Notes: generated by a model from the letters alone, not told the origin. A stretch of 64,000 nucleotides of DNA from HLUCCA09 sp038745585 (GCA_038745585.1 JBCDLH010000008.1:124001-188000), one strand, 5' to 3'. Positions 43,327-52,870 are shown, counted from the first letter of the stretch. Program-made: numbers and translations.

Positions 43327-43946
43327 CCAAAGAGACCGACGCCGAAAAGGACGCCCGCCACGCACAAAAGATGCGCCGGATCCAAGCGGCACGCGCCGAG
43401 ATGATGAAAACGAAGACCGAGGAAAAGGGCCTCGTGATCGTCCATACCGGCAAGGGCAAGGGCAAGAGCTCGTCAGGCTTTGGGATGATCCTGCGCTGCA
43501 TCGGCTGGGGCATGCCCTGCGCCGTCGTGCAATTCATCAAAGGGACATGGGAAACCGGAGAGAAGCGCGTGCTACGGGAGCGCTTCGCTGACGCCTGTAC
43601 CTTCGTCGTCTCTGGCGAGGGCTTTACCTGGGACGTACAAGATCGCCAGCGCGACATCGCCGCCGCACGGGCCGGCTGGGAGCGAGCCAAAGAGCTGATC
43701 CGCGACCCGGACATGCGCTTTGTGCTGCTCGACGAGATCAACATCGCCTTGCGTTACGATTATCTCGACATCGACGATGTGGTGGATTTCCTGCTCACCG
43801 AAAAGCCCGAGATGACACATGTCTGCCTGACCGGGCGAAACGCCAAGCCCGAATTGATCGCCGCAGCAGACCTTGTAACGGAGATGACCCTTGTCAAACA
43901 CCCCTTCGAAGAAGGCGTAAAGGCGCAACGGGGCGTGGAACTCTGA
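43323..43946 (+). CDS. cobO: Cob(I)yrinic acid a,c-diamide adenosyltransferase
   Basis: A 207-residue CobO/CobA-type corrinoid adenosyltransferase. The P-loop VHTGKGKGKSSSGFGMILR sits at about residues 40-58, followed by VQFIKGTWETGEKRVL, VLLDEINIALRYDYLDIDDV and the TGRNAKPELIAAADLVTEM motif. It adds the 5'-deoxyadenosyl ligand to cobalt. GGGAGGGAGAG lies just before the ATG. It ends the plus-strand bluE-cbiB-cobC operon. Confidence 0.95.
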   Translation: MTKETDAEKDARHAQKMRRIQAARAEMMKTKTEEKGLVIVHTGKGKGKSSSGFGMILRCIGWGMPCAVVQFIKGTWETGEKRVLRERFADACTFVVSGEGFTWDVQDRQRDIAAARAGWERAKELIRDPDMRFVLLDEINIALRYDYLDIDDVVDFLLTEKPEMTHVCLTGRNAKPELIAAADLVTEMTLVKHPFEEGVKAQRGVEL

Positions 43947-43956
43947 AAGTTTGGTG

Positions 43957-43993
43957 TAGACGCGTCGGCACAGATGGATGCGCGGGTTTTTTT
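43957..43993 (+). terminator. Possible terminator after cobO
   Basis: A weak stem (CGCGTC at 43961-43966 with GA-TG-CGCG at 43977-43984) is followed by GG and seven T (43987-43993). The T-run is strong but the stem is short and bulged. Confidence 0.4.
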
Positions 43994-44060
43994 GGGAGGC
44001 GCGCGCCTCTTTGGGCGGCTCCGAGAAGCCGGCCCCGCGCGCGTTGGCGCACCGAAGCCC

Positions 44061-44399
44061 CTAGTGCTCGGTCAGAAGGGGCGGGACCTGCGCCTCGGCG
44101 AGGATGGAGCGGATACGATGGTCGAGCCGTTCTCCAACCGGTGTCAGCTTGACGGCCCGCCCCCCGCGTTCGAGGAGCCGCACGCCCAATTGCGCCTAAA
44201 GCTGCACGATGTATCGGCTGACACCGGACTTGGCGATACCCAAGCGCGCGGCCACAGCGCTGATCCCGCCCAGCCGCGCGACAGTGCTGAAACAGCGCAG
44301 TGCAGGGAGGCCAATCGTTCCAACATCTTGAACCGTGCACCTAATTCTCTCACATCGCTCCAATTCAATGGCAAGCCATATCGTGGCTCCACGACCCAT
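44061..44399 (-). pseudogene. LysR-type regulator remnant with in-frame stop
   Basis: The minus strand encodes a LysR winged-helix N-terminus: LPALRCFSTVARLGGISAVA, then ARLGIAKSGVSRYIVQL. It is interrupted by TAG at 44198-44196, then continues in the same frame as AQLGVRLLERGGRAVKLTPV to a final stop at 44061. The TAG replaces what is normally Glu in the LysR motif QLExxLG. The usual start MLERL is present in the next frame at about 44330, suggesting a further frameshift. The effector domain (about 200 residues) is absent. It faces a degenerate SDR fragment, as in an ancestral LysR/SDR divergent pair. Confidence 0.75.
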
Positions 44400-44437
44400 T
44401 CCTCGGACAGCGGGGCGACCACTTGGAGTGAGCGAAA

Positions 44438-44572
44438 ATGAACATTCTGGTCACGGGAGCTGCGAGCGGATTTGGCGTATTGATGGTGGCCGAGGTGACC
44501 GAAGGCCTGTTCACAAACCTCGGCATGGCCGACATGCTGACGCTGAAGATGCGCGAACTCGTACCCGCCTGA
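44438..44572 (+). pseudogene. Truncated SDR remnant
   Basis: A 44-codon frame beginning MNILVTGAASGFG, the N-terminal strand and glycine loop of a short-chain dehydrogenase, but then jumping directly to an unrelated-looking tail (VTEGLFTNLGMADMLTLKMR). The whole catalytic core is missing, so it looks like an internal deletion joining the two ends of a gene. It is divergent from the LysR remnant and lies 68 nt before an intact SDR gene. Confidence 0.6.
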
Positions 44573-44640
44573 GGCCCGTTCTGGCAGGCGGCGCGTCGGC
44601 CAGCACCCAATCAACGCTTTGAGAACGCAGGAGATCGCCC

Positions 44641-45480
44641 ATGCCACACCCCGCCTTCACATCGGAGTCGGTCGCCGTCATTACTGGCGGGGCCTCCGGG
44701 ATCGGCCTTGCAGCCGCCGCAAGGTTCGGACGCATGGGCCTGCGCGTCGCGATCGTTGACCGCTCGGAGGACAAGCTCGCCGCCGCGGCCGAAACTGTCC
44801 GAGACGCGGGCGCGGCCGATGTCATGACTGCGGCGACGGATGTCAGCGACCGGGCAGCGGTCAACGCTTTGGAAGGCGAGGTCGCCGCCCGCTTCGGTGG
44901 CACCGATGTCCTCATGAACAATGCCGGCATCGGTCTGGGCACGACGGCGCTTGGCGCGCTCGACGCCTGGCAGTCGACCCTCGGCGTCAACCTTTGGGGG
45001 CCGATCCACTGCACCCAAGCTTTTGCGCCGCGCATGATCGCGCGCGGCCGGCCCGGCGCGATCGTGAACACAGGCTCGAAACAGGGGATCACGACGCCGC
45101 CCGGCAACCCGGCCTACAACGTTTCGAAAGCCGCGCTGAAGGCGTTTACCGAAGCGCTGTCCCATGAGCTGCGCAACACGGACGGGGCGAAAGTAACAGC
45201 GCATCTCCTGATCCCAGGCTTCGTGCATACGGCGATGACCGGCGCCGCCGAAAAGCCGCCCGCCGCATGGACGGCAGAGCAAACCGTCGCGTTCTTCGTC
45301 GAAAGCATGGATCGCGGGGATTTCTACATCCTCTGTCCCGACAACGACGTTCCCCGTGCGCTCGACGAAAAGCGGATGGCTTGGGCGATGGGCGACGTCA
45401 TCGAAAACCGCCCAGCGCTCAGCCGGTGGCACCCAGATTATGCGGAGGCCTTTGCAGCGCATATTACGTCATCGCCCTAG
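44641..45480 (+). CDS. SDR family NAD(P)-dependent oxidoreductase
   Basis: A 279-residue classical short-chain dehydrogenase. The cofactor motif TGGASGIG is at about residues 15-22, with MNNAGIGLG, the catalytic serine in NTGSKQGI and the YNVSK Tyr-Lys pair. The C-terminal third (FYILCPDNDVPRALDEKRMA) resembles SDRs that act on larger hydrophobic substrates. Its neighbour, convergent by 90 nt, is a cytochrome P450, so a shared role in oxidising a hydrophobic compound is possible but unproven. The 67 nt upstream adjoin the decayed SDR fragment. Confidence 0.9.
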   Translation: MPHPAFTSESVAVITGGASGIGLAAAARFGRMGLRVAIVDRSEDKLAAAAETVRDAGAADVMTAATDVSDRAAVNALEGEVAARFGGTDVLMNNAGIGLGTTALGALDAWQSTLGVNLWGPIHCTQAFAPRMIARGRPGAIVNTGSKQGITTPPGNPAYNVSKAALKAFTEALSHELRNTDGAKVTAHLLIPGFVHTAMTGAAEKPPAAWTAEQTVAFFVESMDRGDFYILCPDNDVPRALDEKRMAWAMGDVIENRPALSRWHPDYAEAFAAHITSSP

Positions 45481-45570
45481 CCGGCGGCGATTGCCCTCAA
45501 TGGGTGAGGCATCCGATCCCGATGAAGCCCTGGTTGCTCCCAAGTTCCGGGGACCGAAGCTCCCGAAGCG

Positions 45571-46956
45571 CTAGGCGGCGCGGGATAGGATGAGTGGCAT
45601 GCCTCCCGCCGGCCGAAGGGTAAACCACATCCTCGGCTCGGGCGCGTAGCCCGCCGGCAGGGCGACGCTGTAACGTGCAAGGAACGTCGCCAAGAGGATG
45701 CGCGCCTCCTGCAGCGCAAGCGCAGCGCCGATACAAATGCGAGGGCCGCCGCCGAAGGGCAGATAGCTGTAGCGATGCCGGCCGGCCGCGTGCGCGGGCA
45801 GGAAGCGGTCCGGGTTAAAGGCATCGGCGTTGTCCCACAAAAGGCGATGACGGTGCATGGCGTGGATCGGAAGGATTACAGTCATCCCAGCGCGCACAGG
45901 CGTTCCCGCCAGCGTATCGTCCTCCTCGGCTTTGCGCGTCAGAAAGCCCGCGGGCGCGTAGAGCCGCAAAGCTTCGTCGATGACGCGACCGATCAGCGGA
46001 AGCTGATCCAAGTCTGTGTGCTCGGCGGCGTCGCGCGCGCCCAATGCGGCGTGAGCTTCGGCGCGGGCCCGCGCTTGAACGGACGGATCGAAGGCCAAAA
46101 GATAGAGCGCCCAAGTCAGCGCGAGCGCTGTCGTTTCGTGCCCCGCAAAGAGAAAGCCAAGGAGATTGTTGCGCACCATCAGAGGGTCGAGCCCCTGCCC
46201 GCCCTCGCTGTCGCCGGCCAGCATAAGATCGAGCAGGTCCGGCGGGTCAGACTGCCCGCGCGCGAGACGCGCCGAGATGACGCCATCGGCCATGCGATCC
46301 ATTTTGAGCCGCGACCGGTCGGTCAGCTCAAAAGGACGGGGGATGGCATTCGGCACGCCGAGAAGATCGAAGAGCGAAATCCGGCCCTGCGTGGCAACGA
46401 AGGCATCGACGGAGCGCTGCAATGCATCCCGGTCGACCGCGTCGCGCCCCGAGAGGACGAGGTCGCAGATGATATCGCAGGTCGCCGCTTGCATCTGCGG
46501 GAAGACGTCGAGCGGCTCGGATCCATCGCGCGCACGCTCGACGCGGCAGAGCATACTGCGCGCCGCCTCCGTCATGATCGGCGCCGCACCCTTCGGAGCA
46601 CGGGCGGCAAAGACGGGCGCGAACACACGGCGCTGGCGACGCGCAGACGCGCCCTCGGACACGATCAAGTTCGTGCCCCGGCGCGGTCGCATCAATCGCT
46701 TCAGGATCTCGTTCTTGGGATACGCGTCGACCCGGTCTTTCAGCACGCGTTCCATCGCGTGCGGATCGGCGATCATCACCCAGCCGGGACGCTTGCCGCC
46801 CGAGAGAACCGGCTCATGGTAAGCGCGTTCGGGGATCAGCTCGAGCACATTGCGCCGGGCAATGCGATAACTGCCCCAGAGCCCAGGCTGATAGGTAAGG
46901 CCGGGCACCGAGACCGGGACGGATTCGCCGGCGGATCCTGTAGTATCGAGCGCCAT
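45571..46956 (-). CDS. Cytochrome P450
   Basis: A 461-residue soluble-type P450. The oxygen-binding I helix is FAGHETTALALTWALY, the K-helix ExxR is in IDEALRLYAPAG, and the heme loop is FGGGPRICIGAALALQEA with the proximal cysteine. The sequence resembles the CYP family typical of fatty-acid/sterol-like oxidation rather than the short camphor type, given its length. No ferredoxin or reductase gene is adjacent, so electron partners are encoded elsewhere. ATG at 46956; downstream it converges with the SDR gene. Confidence 0.93.
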   Translation of the reverse strand: MALDTTGSAGESVPVSVPGLTYQPGLWGSYRIARRNVLELIPERAYHEPVLSGGKRPGWVMIADPHAMERVLKDRVDAYPKNEILKRLMRPRRGTNLIVSEGASARRQRRVFAPVFAARAPKGAAPIMTEAARSMLCRVERARDGSEPLDVFPQMQAATCDIICDLVLSGRDAVDRDALQRSVDAFVATQGRISLFDLLGVPNAIPRPFELTDRSRLKMDRMADGVISARLARGQSDPPDLLDLMLAGDSEGGQGLDPLMVRNNLLGFLFAGHETTALALTWALYLLAFDPSVQARARAEAHAALGARDAAEHTDLDQLPLIGRVIDEALRLYAPAGFLTRKAEEDDTLAGTPVRAGMTVILPIHAMHRHRLLWDNADAFNPDRFLPAHAAGRHRYSYLPFGGGPRICIGAALALQEARILLATFLARYSVALPAGYAPEPRMWFTLRPAGGMPLILSRAA

Positions 46957-47031
46957 GCGCCTCGCTCCGTTTCGTCTCCACTGGAACTTAACCTAGCCGT
47001 ATGCTTTCGCCGTCAAGCACGGCTCTGCGCC

Positions 47032-47973
47032 CTAGCGTTCTCCCCTCCGGTAGGGGGTCATCAATGCGGCGGGGACCTCGGCGCGGCGAGCCACGAGGAT
47101 CAGCGCCAAAATCGACAGAAGATAAGGCGCCATCAGGAAGAGCTGATACGGCACCGCCTCGACCACCGTCTGCAAGCGCAGCTGGTAGGCGTCAAAAAAC
47201 GCGAAGAGCAACGCCCCGATCAACGCCTTGCCTGGGCGCCAGGAGGCAAAGACGACGAGCGCGATGCAGATCCAGCCGCGCCCCTGTACCATACCGGGAA
47301 AGAAGCTGTCGAAGGCGACCATCGTCAGAAACGACCCGCCAATGGCCATGAGGGCAGAACCCGCGACGACGGCGCCAACGCGGATCGCGTTCGGGTTCAG
47401 CCCCTGGGCCTCGACGGCCTGGGGGTGCTCTCCGGTCATGCGGACGGCGAGCCCGAGTGGGGTCCGCGCAAGGCCGTAGGCCAAAAGCGCGACAGCCAGG
47501 AGGGCGAGATACGTCGGCAAGGCCTGGGAAAAGAGCACCGGGCCGAGGATGGGGATGTCAGAGAGGATCGGGACCGGCAACGGGCGAAAGGGCTCAATCG
47601 TCGGCGGCAGGTCACCGACCTCGACGATCAGGCGGTAGAGATAGGCCGCGAGTGCCGACGCAAAGAGCGTAATCCCGAGGCCCGACACGTGCTGCGACAG
47701 GCCCAAGGGGACTGTGAGCAGCGCGTGAAGGAGGCCGATCAATGCCCCGCAGAGGGCAGCCACGAGAAGACCGACCCAAAGCGGCGCGCCGAGAAAGACG
47801 GTCAGCCAGCCGCTCATCGCGCCCATCGTCATGATCCCCTCAATCCCAAGATTGAGCACCCCCGCCCGTTCGCAGAGGAGCGCGCCCAGCACCCCGAAAA
47901 TGAGCGGTGTCGCGATACGAAGAACCGCCTCCCAAAGGCTCGTGTTGAGCAAGAGGTCGATTGCATCGCTCAT
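47032..47973 (-). CDS. Nucleoside-type ABC transporter permease (second subunit)
   Basis: A 313-residue inner-membrane permease with about ten hydrophobic segments. PLIFGVLGALLCERAGVLNL followed by GIEGIMTMGAMSGWL is the signature of the BMP-associated permease family (as in guanosine/purine importers). The ATG at 47973 overlaps the upstream permease stop (ATGA). It is the last gene of the operon that starts with the cytosine-deaminase-like gene. Confidence 0.92.
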   Translation of the reverse strand: MSDAIDLLLNTSLWEAVLRIATPLIFGVLGALLCERAGVLNLGIEGIMTMGAMSGWLTVFLGAPLWVGLLVAALCGALIGLLHALLTVPLGLSQHVSGLGITLFASALAAYLYRLIVEVGDLPPTIEPFRPLPVPILSDIPILGPVLFSQALPTYLALLAVALLAYGLARTPLGLAVRMTGEHPQAVEAQGLNPNAIRVGAVVAGSALMAIGGSFLTMVAFDSFFPGMVQGRGWICIALVVFASWRPGKALIGALLFAFFDAYQLRLQTVVEAVPYQLFLMAPYLLSILALILVARRAEVPAALMTPYRRGER

Positions 47974-49013
47974 CGGCGAACCCGGTAGCTGGTGAAAAGG
48001 AGGGCGACGAGCATCGTCAAGAGGCACAGCGACACGATTACGTCGGCAATAAAGCTCGGAACGCCCGTCGCCCGGCCCATCGCGTCGGCGCCGACGAAGA
48101 TGGTCGCTATGAAGACTGCCGAGACGACCACCCCCGCTGGGTTCAGCGCAGCAAGCATCGCCGCGACGATGCCGGCATAGCCAAAGCCCGGGCTCATTGT
48201 CGTCGTCACGCCCGCCGTGACGCCCATCACCTCGACCGCGCCGGCAAGGCCCGCAAGCGCGCCGGAGAGAAGCGCGACGCCCATGATCGTGCGGGGGAGG
48301 GAGACGCCGGCGAAGGCCGCCGCGCGCGCATTGAGGCCCGCCGCGCGCGTCTCAGCGCCAAACACGGTGCGGTCAAGGATCAGCCACACGATAGCAGCGG
48401 CCGCAACCGCAAAGAGCAGCCCGATATGCAGGCGCGTTCGGGGCACAAGGTCGGACAGGCGGTAGGCGGCGTCAACGGGTACCGAGGTCGGCCATCCAAA
48501 GGCCAGCGGATCACGCAGGGGCCCCTCGATCATGAGCCCGACGAAGAGGATTGCAACGAAGTTTAGAAGAAGCGTCGTGACGACTTCGTCCACCTCAAAG
48601 CGCAAGCGCAGATAGGCAGGTCCCGCGAGCAGGAGCGCGCCAGCCACCATACCCGTAAGCATCAGGAGCGGTACGCCGAGCCAGCCGGGCAGCCCAAGGG
48701 AATGGCCGAGCGCGGCGGTGGCGAGCGCCCCCATGTAGAACTGGCCCTCGGCGCCGATGTTCCAGAGCCGCGCGCGAAAGGCGATTGCGGCGGCGAGCCC
48801 GGTCAGGATCAGCGGCGTCGCGCGGGTGAGCATTTCGGTGATCGCCAGGCGAGAGCCGAGCGCGCCGCGGAGCATTTCAGCATAGGCCGCGAGCGGGTTG
48901 ACGCCCGCCGCTGCAACGAGGCCAGCGGCAAGGATAAGCGCCGCACCGATGGCCGCGACCGGCGCGAGGACCACGAGCGACAGCGGCGTATGGGTCCGGC
49001 GTTCAAGACGCAT
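47970..49013 (-). CDS. Nucleoside-type ABC transporter permease (first subunit)
   Basis: A 347-residue inner-membrane permease. Landmarks are ATPLILTGLAAAIAFRARLW then NIGAEGQFYMGALATAALG (about 65-103), and SPGFGYAGIVAAMLAALNPA later, both typical of the first permease of BMP/nucleoside ABC systems. It overlaps the ATPase gene by 11 nt and the second permease gene by 4 nt. Confidence 0.92.
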   Translation of the reverse strand: MRLERRTHTPLSLVVLAPVAAIGAALILAAGLVAAAGVNPLAAYAEMLRGALGSRLAITEMLTRATPLILTGLAAAIAFRARLWNIGAEGQFYMGALATAALGHSLGLPGWLGVPLLMLTGMVAGALLLAGPAYLRLRFEVDEVVTTLLLNFVAILFVGLMIEGPLRDPLAFGWPTSVPVDAAYRLSDLVPRTRLHIGLLFAVAAAAIVWLILDRTVFGAETRAAGLNARAAAFAGVSLPRTIMGVALLSGALAGLAGAVEVMGVTAGVTTTMSPGFGYAGIVAAMLAALNPAGVVVSAVFIATIFVGADAMGRATGVPSFIADVIVSLCLLTMLVALLFTSYRVRR

Positions 49014-50523
49014 GGGCGTCCCCTGTCCAAACCCCGGCCATCATCAGCCCGAGCCTCTGAGGATCGGCGTCCCGCGCAGCGACGGGCTCGGACAAGCGTC
49101 CCTTCACGATGGCCTGGATCCGGTCGGAGAGGGCGACGGCCTCCTCGAGCTCTTCGGAGATCAGAAGGATCGCAGCCCCCTCGGCGCGCGCCGCCAAAAG
49201 CTCGGCATGGACGGCGGCTATGGCGCCCTCGTCGAGGCCGCGCGTCGGCTGGTTGACCAGGACGAAACGCGGCGCGTGGCATAGGACGCGACCGAGAACG
49301 AGCTTTTGCATGTTGCCGCCCGAGAGGAGCTGCGTGCGCGTCTCGGGCGTGGCCCCGCGGATGTCGAAGCGCTCGATGAGGCTGGCGGCGTAGCGCTTGC
49401 ACGCAGCACGACGAACAAAGCCCCTGTGCGAAAACTCAGGCCGGCGCAGGCGCTCCAGCGTCGCGTTCTCCCAGACGCTAAGTTCGCCAATCACGCCCTC
49501 GCTGTGCCGGTCCTCCGGTACGCGGCCGGCCTCGACGCCGACGAGGCCACGGGGGCCCAGCGCGCCGGCATCTGCCCCGCCGAGCGTCAGGCTGCCCGTG
49601 CTGGGATGCGCCATCCCGGAGAGGAGCGCCCCTAGCGCGGCTTGGCCGTTGCCGGAGACACCCACGATGCCGAGGATTTCGCCCGCATAGACCGTAAAGG
49701 ACACGTCATCGAGGCGGCGCGCGCCCTCCGGCCCGACCGAGACGCCGCGGGCGACGAGCACCGGCGCGCCGACCCGTTGTTCGGAGCGGACCGGCCGGTC
49801 GACCTTGCGCCCAACCATCAGCTCCGCCAATTCCGCGGCGTTGGTCTCGGCCGTCCGCCGTTCGGCGACGATCTTGCCTCCGCGCAGGACAGCGACGCGA
49901 TCCGAGGCGCCCATGACCTCGTGAAGCTTGTGGCTGATGAAGATCAGCGACAGGCCCTCGCGCGTCATCTCACGGAGCGTCTCAAAGAGGCGTTGCGCCT
50001 CGGGGCGGGCGAGCACGGCGGTCGGCTCGTCGAGGATCAGGACGCGTGCATCTCGGTAAAGCGCCTTGAGGATCTCGACCCGCTGACGCTCGCCCACCGA
50101 TAGCCTGCTGATCTTTGCGTCGGGGTCGACCGGGAGGCCAAAGCGCTCGGCGATGCCGCGGAGCTTGGCGCGCGCCTCGGCGCGAGCGGAGCGGAGCCGT
50201 CCGAGTGCCTCGGAGCCAAGCATGACGTTGTCGAGCACCGTGAGATTGTGGGCCAGCGTGAAATGCTGGTGCACCATGCCGACGCCCGCTTCGATGGCTG
50301 CGCGCGGCCGGCCAGGGGGAAGCGTCTCGCCAAAGAGGCGCACATGGCCTGCATCGGCGGCATAATGGCCGAAGAGGATGTTCATCAGCGTCGTCTTGCC
50401 CGCCCCGTTCTCGCCCAGAAGGGCGAGGATCTCGCCCTGCGCGAGCGATAGTGTGATGTCGTCATTGGCCGTCAGCGCGCCGAAGCGCTTGGTGATCCCG
50501 ACCAGTTCGAGGACCGGGTTCAT
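49003..50523 (-). CDS. Double-domain ABC transporter ATPase (sugar/nucleoside type)
   Basis: A 506-residue protein with two ATPase domains. The first has Walker A GENGAGKTTLMNILFG (about 37-52), the signature LSVGERQRVEILKALY and Walker B VLILDEPTAVL. The second has a degenerate P-loop GVSGNGQAALGALLSG, LSGGNMQKLVLGRVL and FVLVNQPTRGLD. This asymmetric layout is standard for ATPases that serve BMP-family nucleoside importers. ATG overlaps the amidase stop (ATGA). Confidence 0.94.
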   Translation of the reverse strand: MNPVLELVGITKRFGALTANDDITLSLAQGEILALLGENGAGKTTLMNILFGHYAADAGHVRLFGETLPPGRPRAAIEAGVGMVHQHFTLAHNLTVLDNVMLGSEALGRLRSARAEARAKLRGIAERFGLPVDPDAKISRLSVGERQRVEILKALYRDARVLILDEPTAVLARPEAQRLFETLREMTREGLSLIFISHKLHEVMGASDRVAVLRGGKIVAERRTAETNAAELAELMVGRKVDRPVRSEQRVGAPVLVARGVSVGPEGARRLDDVSFTVYAGEILGIVGVSGNGQAALGALLSGMAHPSTGSLTLGGADAGALGPRGLVGVEAGRVPEDRHSEGVIGELSVWENATLERLRRPEFSHRGFVRRAACKRYAASLIERFDIRGATPETRTQLLSGGNMQKLVLGRVLCHAPRFVLVNQPTRGLDEGAIAAVHAELLAARAEGAAILLISEELEEAVALSDRIQAIVKGRLSEPVAARDADPQRLGLMMAGVWTGDAHAS

Positions 50524-51878
50524 GCTGGTAGGCCCGCGATGGGGGCGGGAAAGGACAGCGCCGGCGCACGCGCCTCGACGAGCGCTGCAAGGTGGAGAAG
50601 CGTCCCGTCGGCACCCCTCGGGCCGACGAGCTGGACGCCAAGGGGCAGTCCCTCGTCCATCCCAAACGGCAGCGCGAGCGCGGGAAGGCCTGCGACGTTG
50701 GCGAGCGCTGCATTGGGCGCAAAGGCCTCCAGCCGCGCCATATGGGCGGCGGGATCTTTGCCGTCGAGGGCAAAGGTGCCGACGGGCGGCGGCGCATGCG
50801 CGAGAACCGGCATCACCAGCGCGTCAGCCTCGGCAAAGAGCGCGCGGGCGCTGTCGGCGACCTGCTCCATCTCGCGGGTGAGGGCGAAGAGGGCGGTTGC
50901 CGGCATCGCGCGCCCCTCGTCGGCAAAGGCCGCGGCCAGGGCTGGGACGTCGCGCGGGTCGACATTGAGGGCTGAGAGCCAATCGGCCTGGGAGACGGCA
51001 AAGATCCGGTGCGCGATCCCATGGGCCGCGGCGCCGAGGGCATCCGGCGCGTCGACATCGTGCAGTGTGCATCCCGCCGCTTCGAGAGACTTAGCCGCGT
51101 CCTCGGCCGCGCGAAGCTGCGCCATGTCGCAGCGCGCCGGGCGCGCAAGGCCGATGCGCGGCGTTTGGGGTAAAGGTGCACGGGGCATGGGGTACGCCAG
51201 GGCCGCAAAGGCGGTGGCGACATCGCGGACGGACCGAGCGAGGACCAACTCGGCGGCGATACCCATGAGATAGTTCTCAAAACCCGGCCCGCCGGGCATC
51301 GCGCCGCGCGAGGGCTTGAGACCCGTGAGCCCACAGCACGCAGCGGGCACGCGGATGGACCCGGCGGCATCGGTCGCATGGGCGAGTGCCACCAGGCCCG
51401 CCGCCACCGCAGCCGCCGCACCGCCGGAGGAGCCGCCCGGCGTCCGCGCCTTGTCCCATGGGTTGCACGTCGGGGGCAGGCCCTCGGCCTCGCAACTCAG
51501 CGAGAGCCCAAAGGGCGGTGTGGCCGTGACGCCGAAGGGGATCAGGCCCGCGGCACGGATCGCCCTGCCAAAGTCGCTGTGTACCTCAGGGATGCGGCCC
51601 AAGCGCCGGAAGGCAAGCGCCCCGGCGGCAGAGGGCAGCCCCGCGACCGTGGAGCCGAGATCTTTCATCAGGAAGGGCACGCCATGGAACGGTCCGCGAC
51701 CATCGGCGGCGGCGTCATCGGCCGCCGCCGCACCTGCGCGGGCCATGTCGTGATCGAGGTGGACGATGGCGCCCAGATCCTCCCGCGCGGCGCAGGCCGC
51801 AAGGCTGGCTGCCATCGCCTCAGACGCGCTGGTGCGCCCCAAGTCAATGGCAGCGGCAAGGGCAGTCGCGTCCTGCAC
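50520..51878 (-). CDS. Amidase (amidase signature family)
   Basis: A 452-residue amidase-signature enzyme. The catalytic Lys is in GVPFLMKDLGS, and the serine-rich signature is TPGGSSGGAAAAVAAGLVAL followed by AAGSIRVPAACCGLTGLKPS, giving the Ser-cisSer-Lys triad. It hydrolyses an amide, with no signal peptide. The start GTG at 51878 has AAGGG 6 nt upstream and lies 8 nt after the binding-protein stop; the frame extends uselessly into that gene. Between a binding protein and its ATPase it probably processes the imported compound or a deamination product. Confidence 0.9.
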   Translation of the reverse strand: MQDATALAAAIDLGRTSASEAMAASLAACAAREDLGAIVHLDHDMARAGAAAADDAAADGRGPFHGVPFLMKDLGSTVAGLPSAAGALAFRRLGRIPEVHSDFGRAIRAAGLIPFGVTATPPFGLSLSCEAEGLPPTCNPWDKARTPGGSSGGAAAAVAAGLVALAHATDAAGSIRVPAACCGLTGLKPSRGAMPGGPGFENYLMGIAAELVLARSVRDVATAFAALAYPMPRAPLPQTPRIGLARPARCDMAQLRAAEDAAKSLEAAGCTLHDVDAPDALGAAAHGIAHRIFAVSQADWLSALNVDPRDVPALAAAFADEGRAMPATALFALTREMEQVADSARALFAEADALVMPVLAHAPPPVGTFALDGKDPAAHMARLEAFAPNAALANVAGLPALALPFGMDEGLPLGVQLVGPRGADGTLLHLAALVEARAPALSFPAPIAGLPA

Positions 51879-51886
51879 GTGCGCCC

Positions 51887-52870
51887 TTAAGCGGGTTCGC
51901 TTTCGTCGATGGGCAGCTCGAATGCGCCGGAGACGATTTCGGCCTGCTTGGCCTCCATCGCCGGGATCGCATCGGCGGGCACTTGAGCCGCATCGAAGAT
52001 GAGCTCGTTGCCGCCAAAAGACATGAACGAATACTCTGTGTAGTCGCGCCCAACCGGGTTCCCGGCCTGCAGGTCCGCCAGGATCGCTTCGATGGTCGGG
52101 CCATAGTTCCAGATCGCGTTGGCAAAGACGGTCTCGGGGTAGCGCGGCGTATAATCGATGAGCGAGCCGATGGCCTTGATCCCGCGCTCCTCTGCGGCGT
52201 CTGCCGTGCCGATCCGCTCGCCAAAGAGGATATCCGCCCCGGCGTCGATCTGCGCGATGCCGGCCTCCTTGGCGCGGGCCGGATCGAACCACGCGCCAAT
52301 GAAGGCGTTGAGGAAGGTCGCATCGGGGTTGACCTCGCTGACTCCCATCCGGAACGCATTGATAAGAAGGTTCACCTCGGGGATCGGATAGCCACCGACC
52401 GAGCCGAAGACGTTGCTCTCTGACATCATGCCGGCAAGCATGCCCGCAAGGTAGGCAGCCTCGTGGTTGCGCGTGCCGAAGACGCCGAAATTGTCGCCCT
52501 GCGGGCCGGCCGACGAGCCCATGAGGAAGGCCGTGTCGGGATAGTCGGCGGCGACTTCGCGCGCCTCGCGTTCCACGGCGTAGGCCTCGCCCCAGACAAG
52601 CGCTGCCCCGGCATCGGCGTATTCGGCCATAGCGCGGGGATAGTCTGTCGGCGCAACACCCTCAGAGAACTCATATTCGAGCGTACCGGCGGCGGCTGCC
52701 TCCTGAAATGCGAGGTGGATGCGGCTGTTCCAAGCGTTTTCGACGGGCGAGCCGTGGACGGCGGCCACGCGCATCACGCTCTGAGCACGCGCGCGGCGAA
52801 GATAGGCCGGGAGGGCGAGGGTCGCACTTGCACCGAGGAGCAAGTGGCGGCGTGTGGGCAGATTTGTCAT
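51887..52870 (-). CDS. BMP family ABC transporter substrate-binding protein
   Basis: A 327-residue periplasmic binding protein of the basic membrane protein (BMP)/PnrA family. The N-terminus, PTRRHLLLGASATLALPAYL, has a twin-arginine-like signal. The mature protein has AAVHGSPVENAWNSRIHLAF and the GGYPIPEVNLLINAFRMGVS motif, plus DAGADILFGERIGTADAAEE. Family members bind nucleosides, nucleobases or similar heterocycles. GGAAAGGATCC precedes the ATG at 52870. It starts 31 nt downstream of the deaminase-like gene and supplies the transporter encoded next. Confidence 0.92.
   Translation of the reverse strand: MTNLPTRRHLLLGASATLALPAYLRRARAQSVMRVAAVHGSPVENAWNSRIHLAFQEAAAAGTLEYEFSEGVAPTDYPRAMAEYADAGAALVWGEAYAVEREAREVAADYPDTAFLMGSSAGPQGDNFGVFGTRNHEAAYLAGMLAGMMSESNVFGSVGGYPIPEVNLLINAFRMGVSEVNPDATFLNAFIGAWFDPARAKEAGIAQIDAGADILFGERIGTADAAEERGIKAIGSLIDYTPRYPETVFANAIWNYGPTIEAILADLQAGNPVGRDYTEYSFMSFGGNELIFDAAQVPADAIPAMEAKQAEIVSGAFELPIDESEPA

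Noticed and set aside
43894..44340. A 148-codon minus-strand frame after cobO.
   Set aside because: It is a frame-shifted shadow of the LysR remnant; the motif-bearing frame is the one at 44399-44061.
45775..47988. A 737-codon open frame on the plus strand opposite the P450 and nucleoside permease genes.
   Set aside because: Composition is Arg/His/Gln-rich with no domain; it is the antisense shadow of real minus-strand genes in GC-rich DNA.
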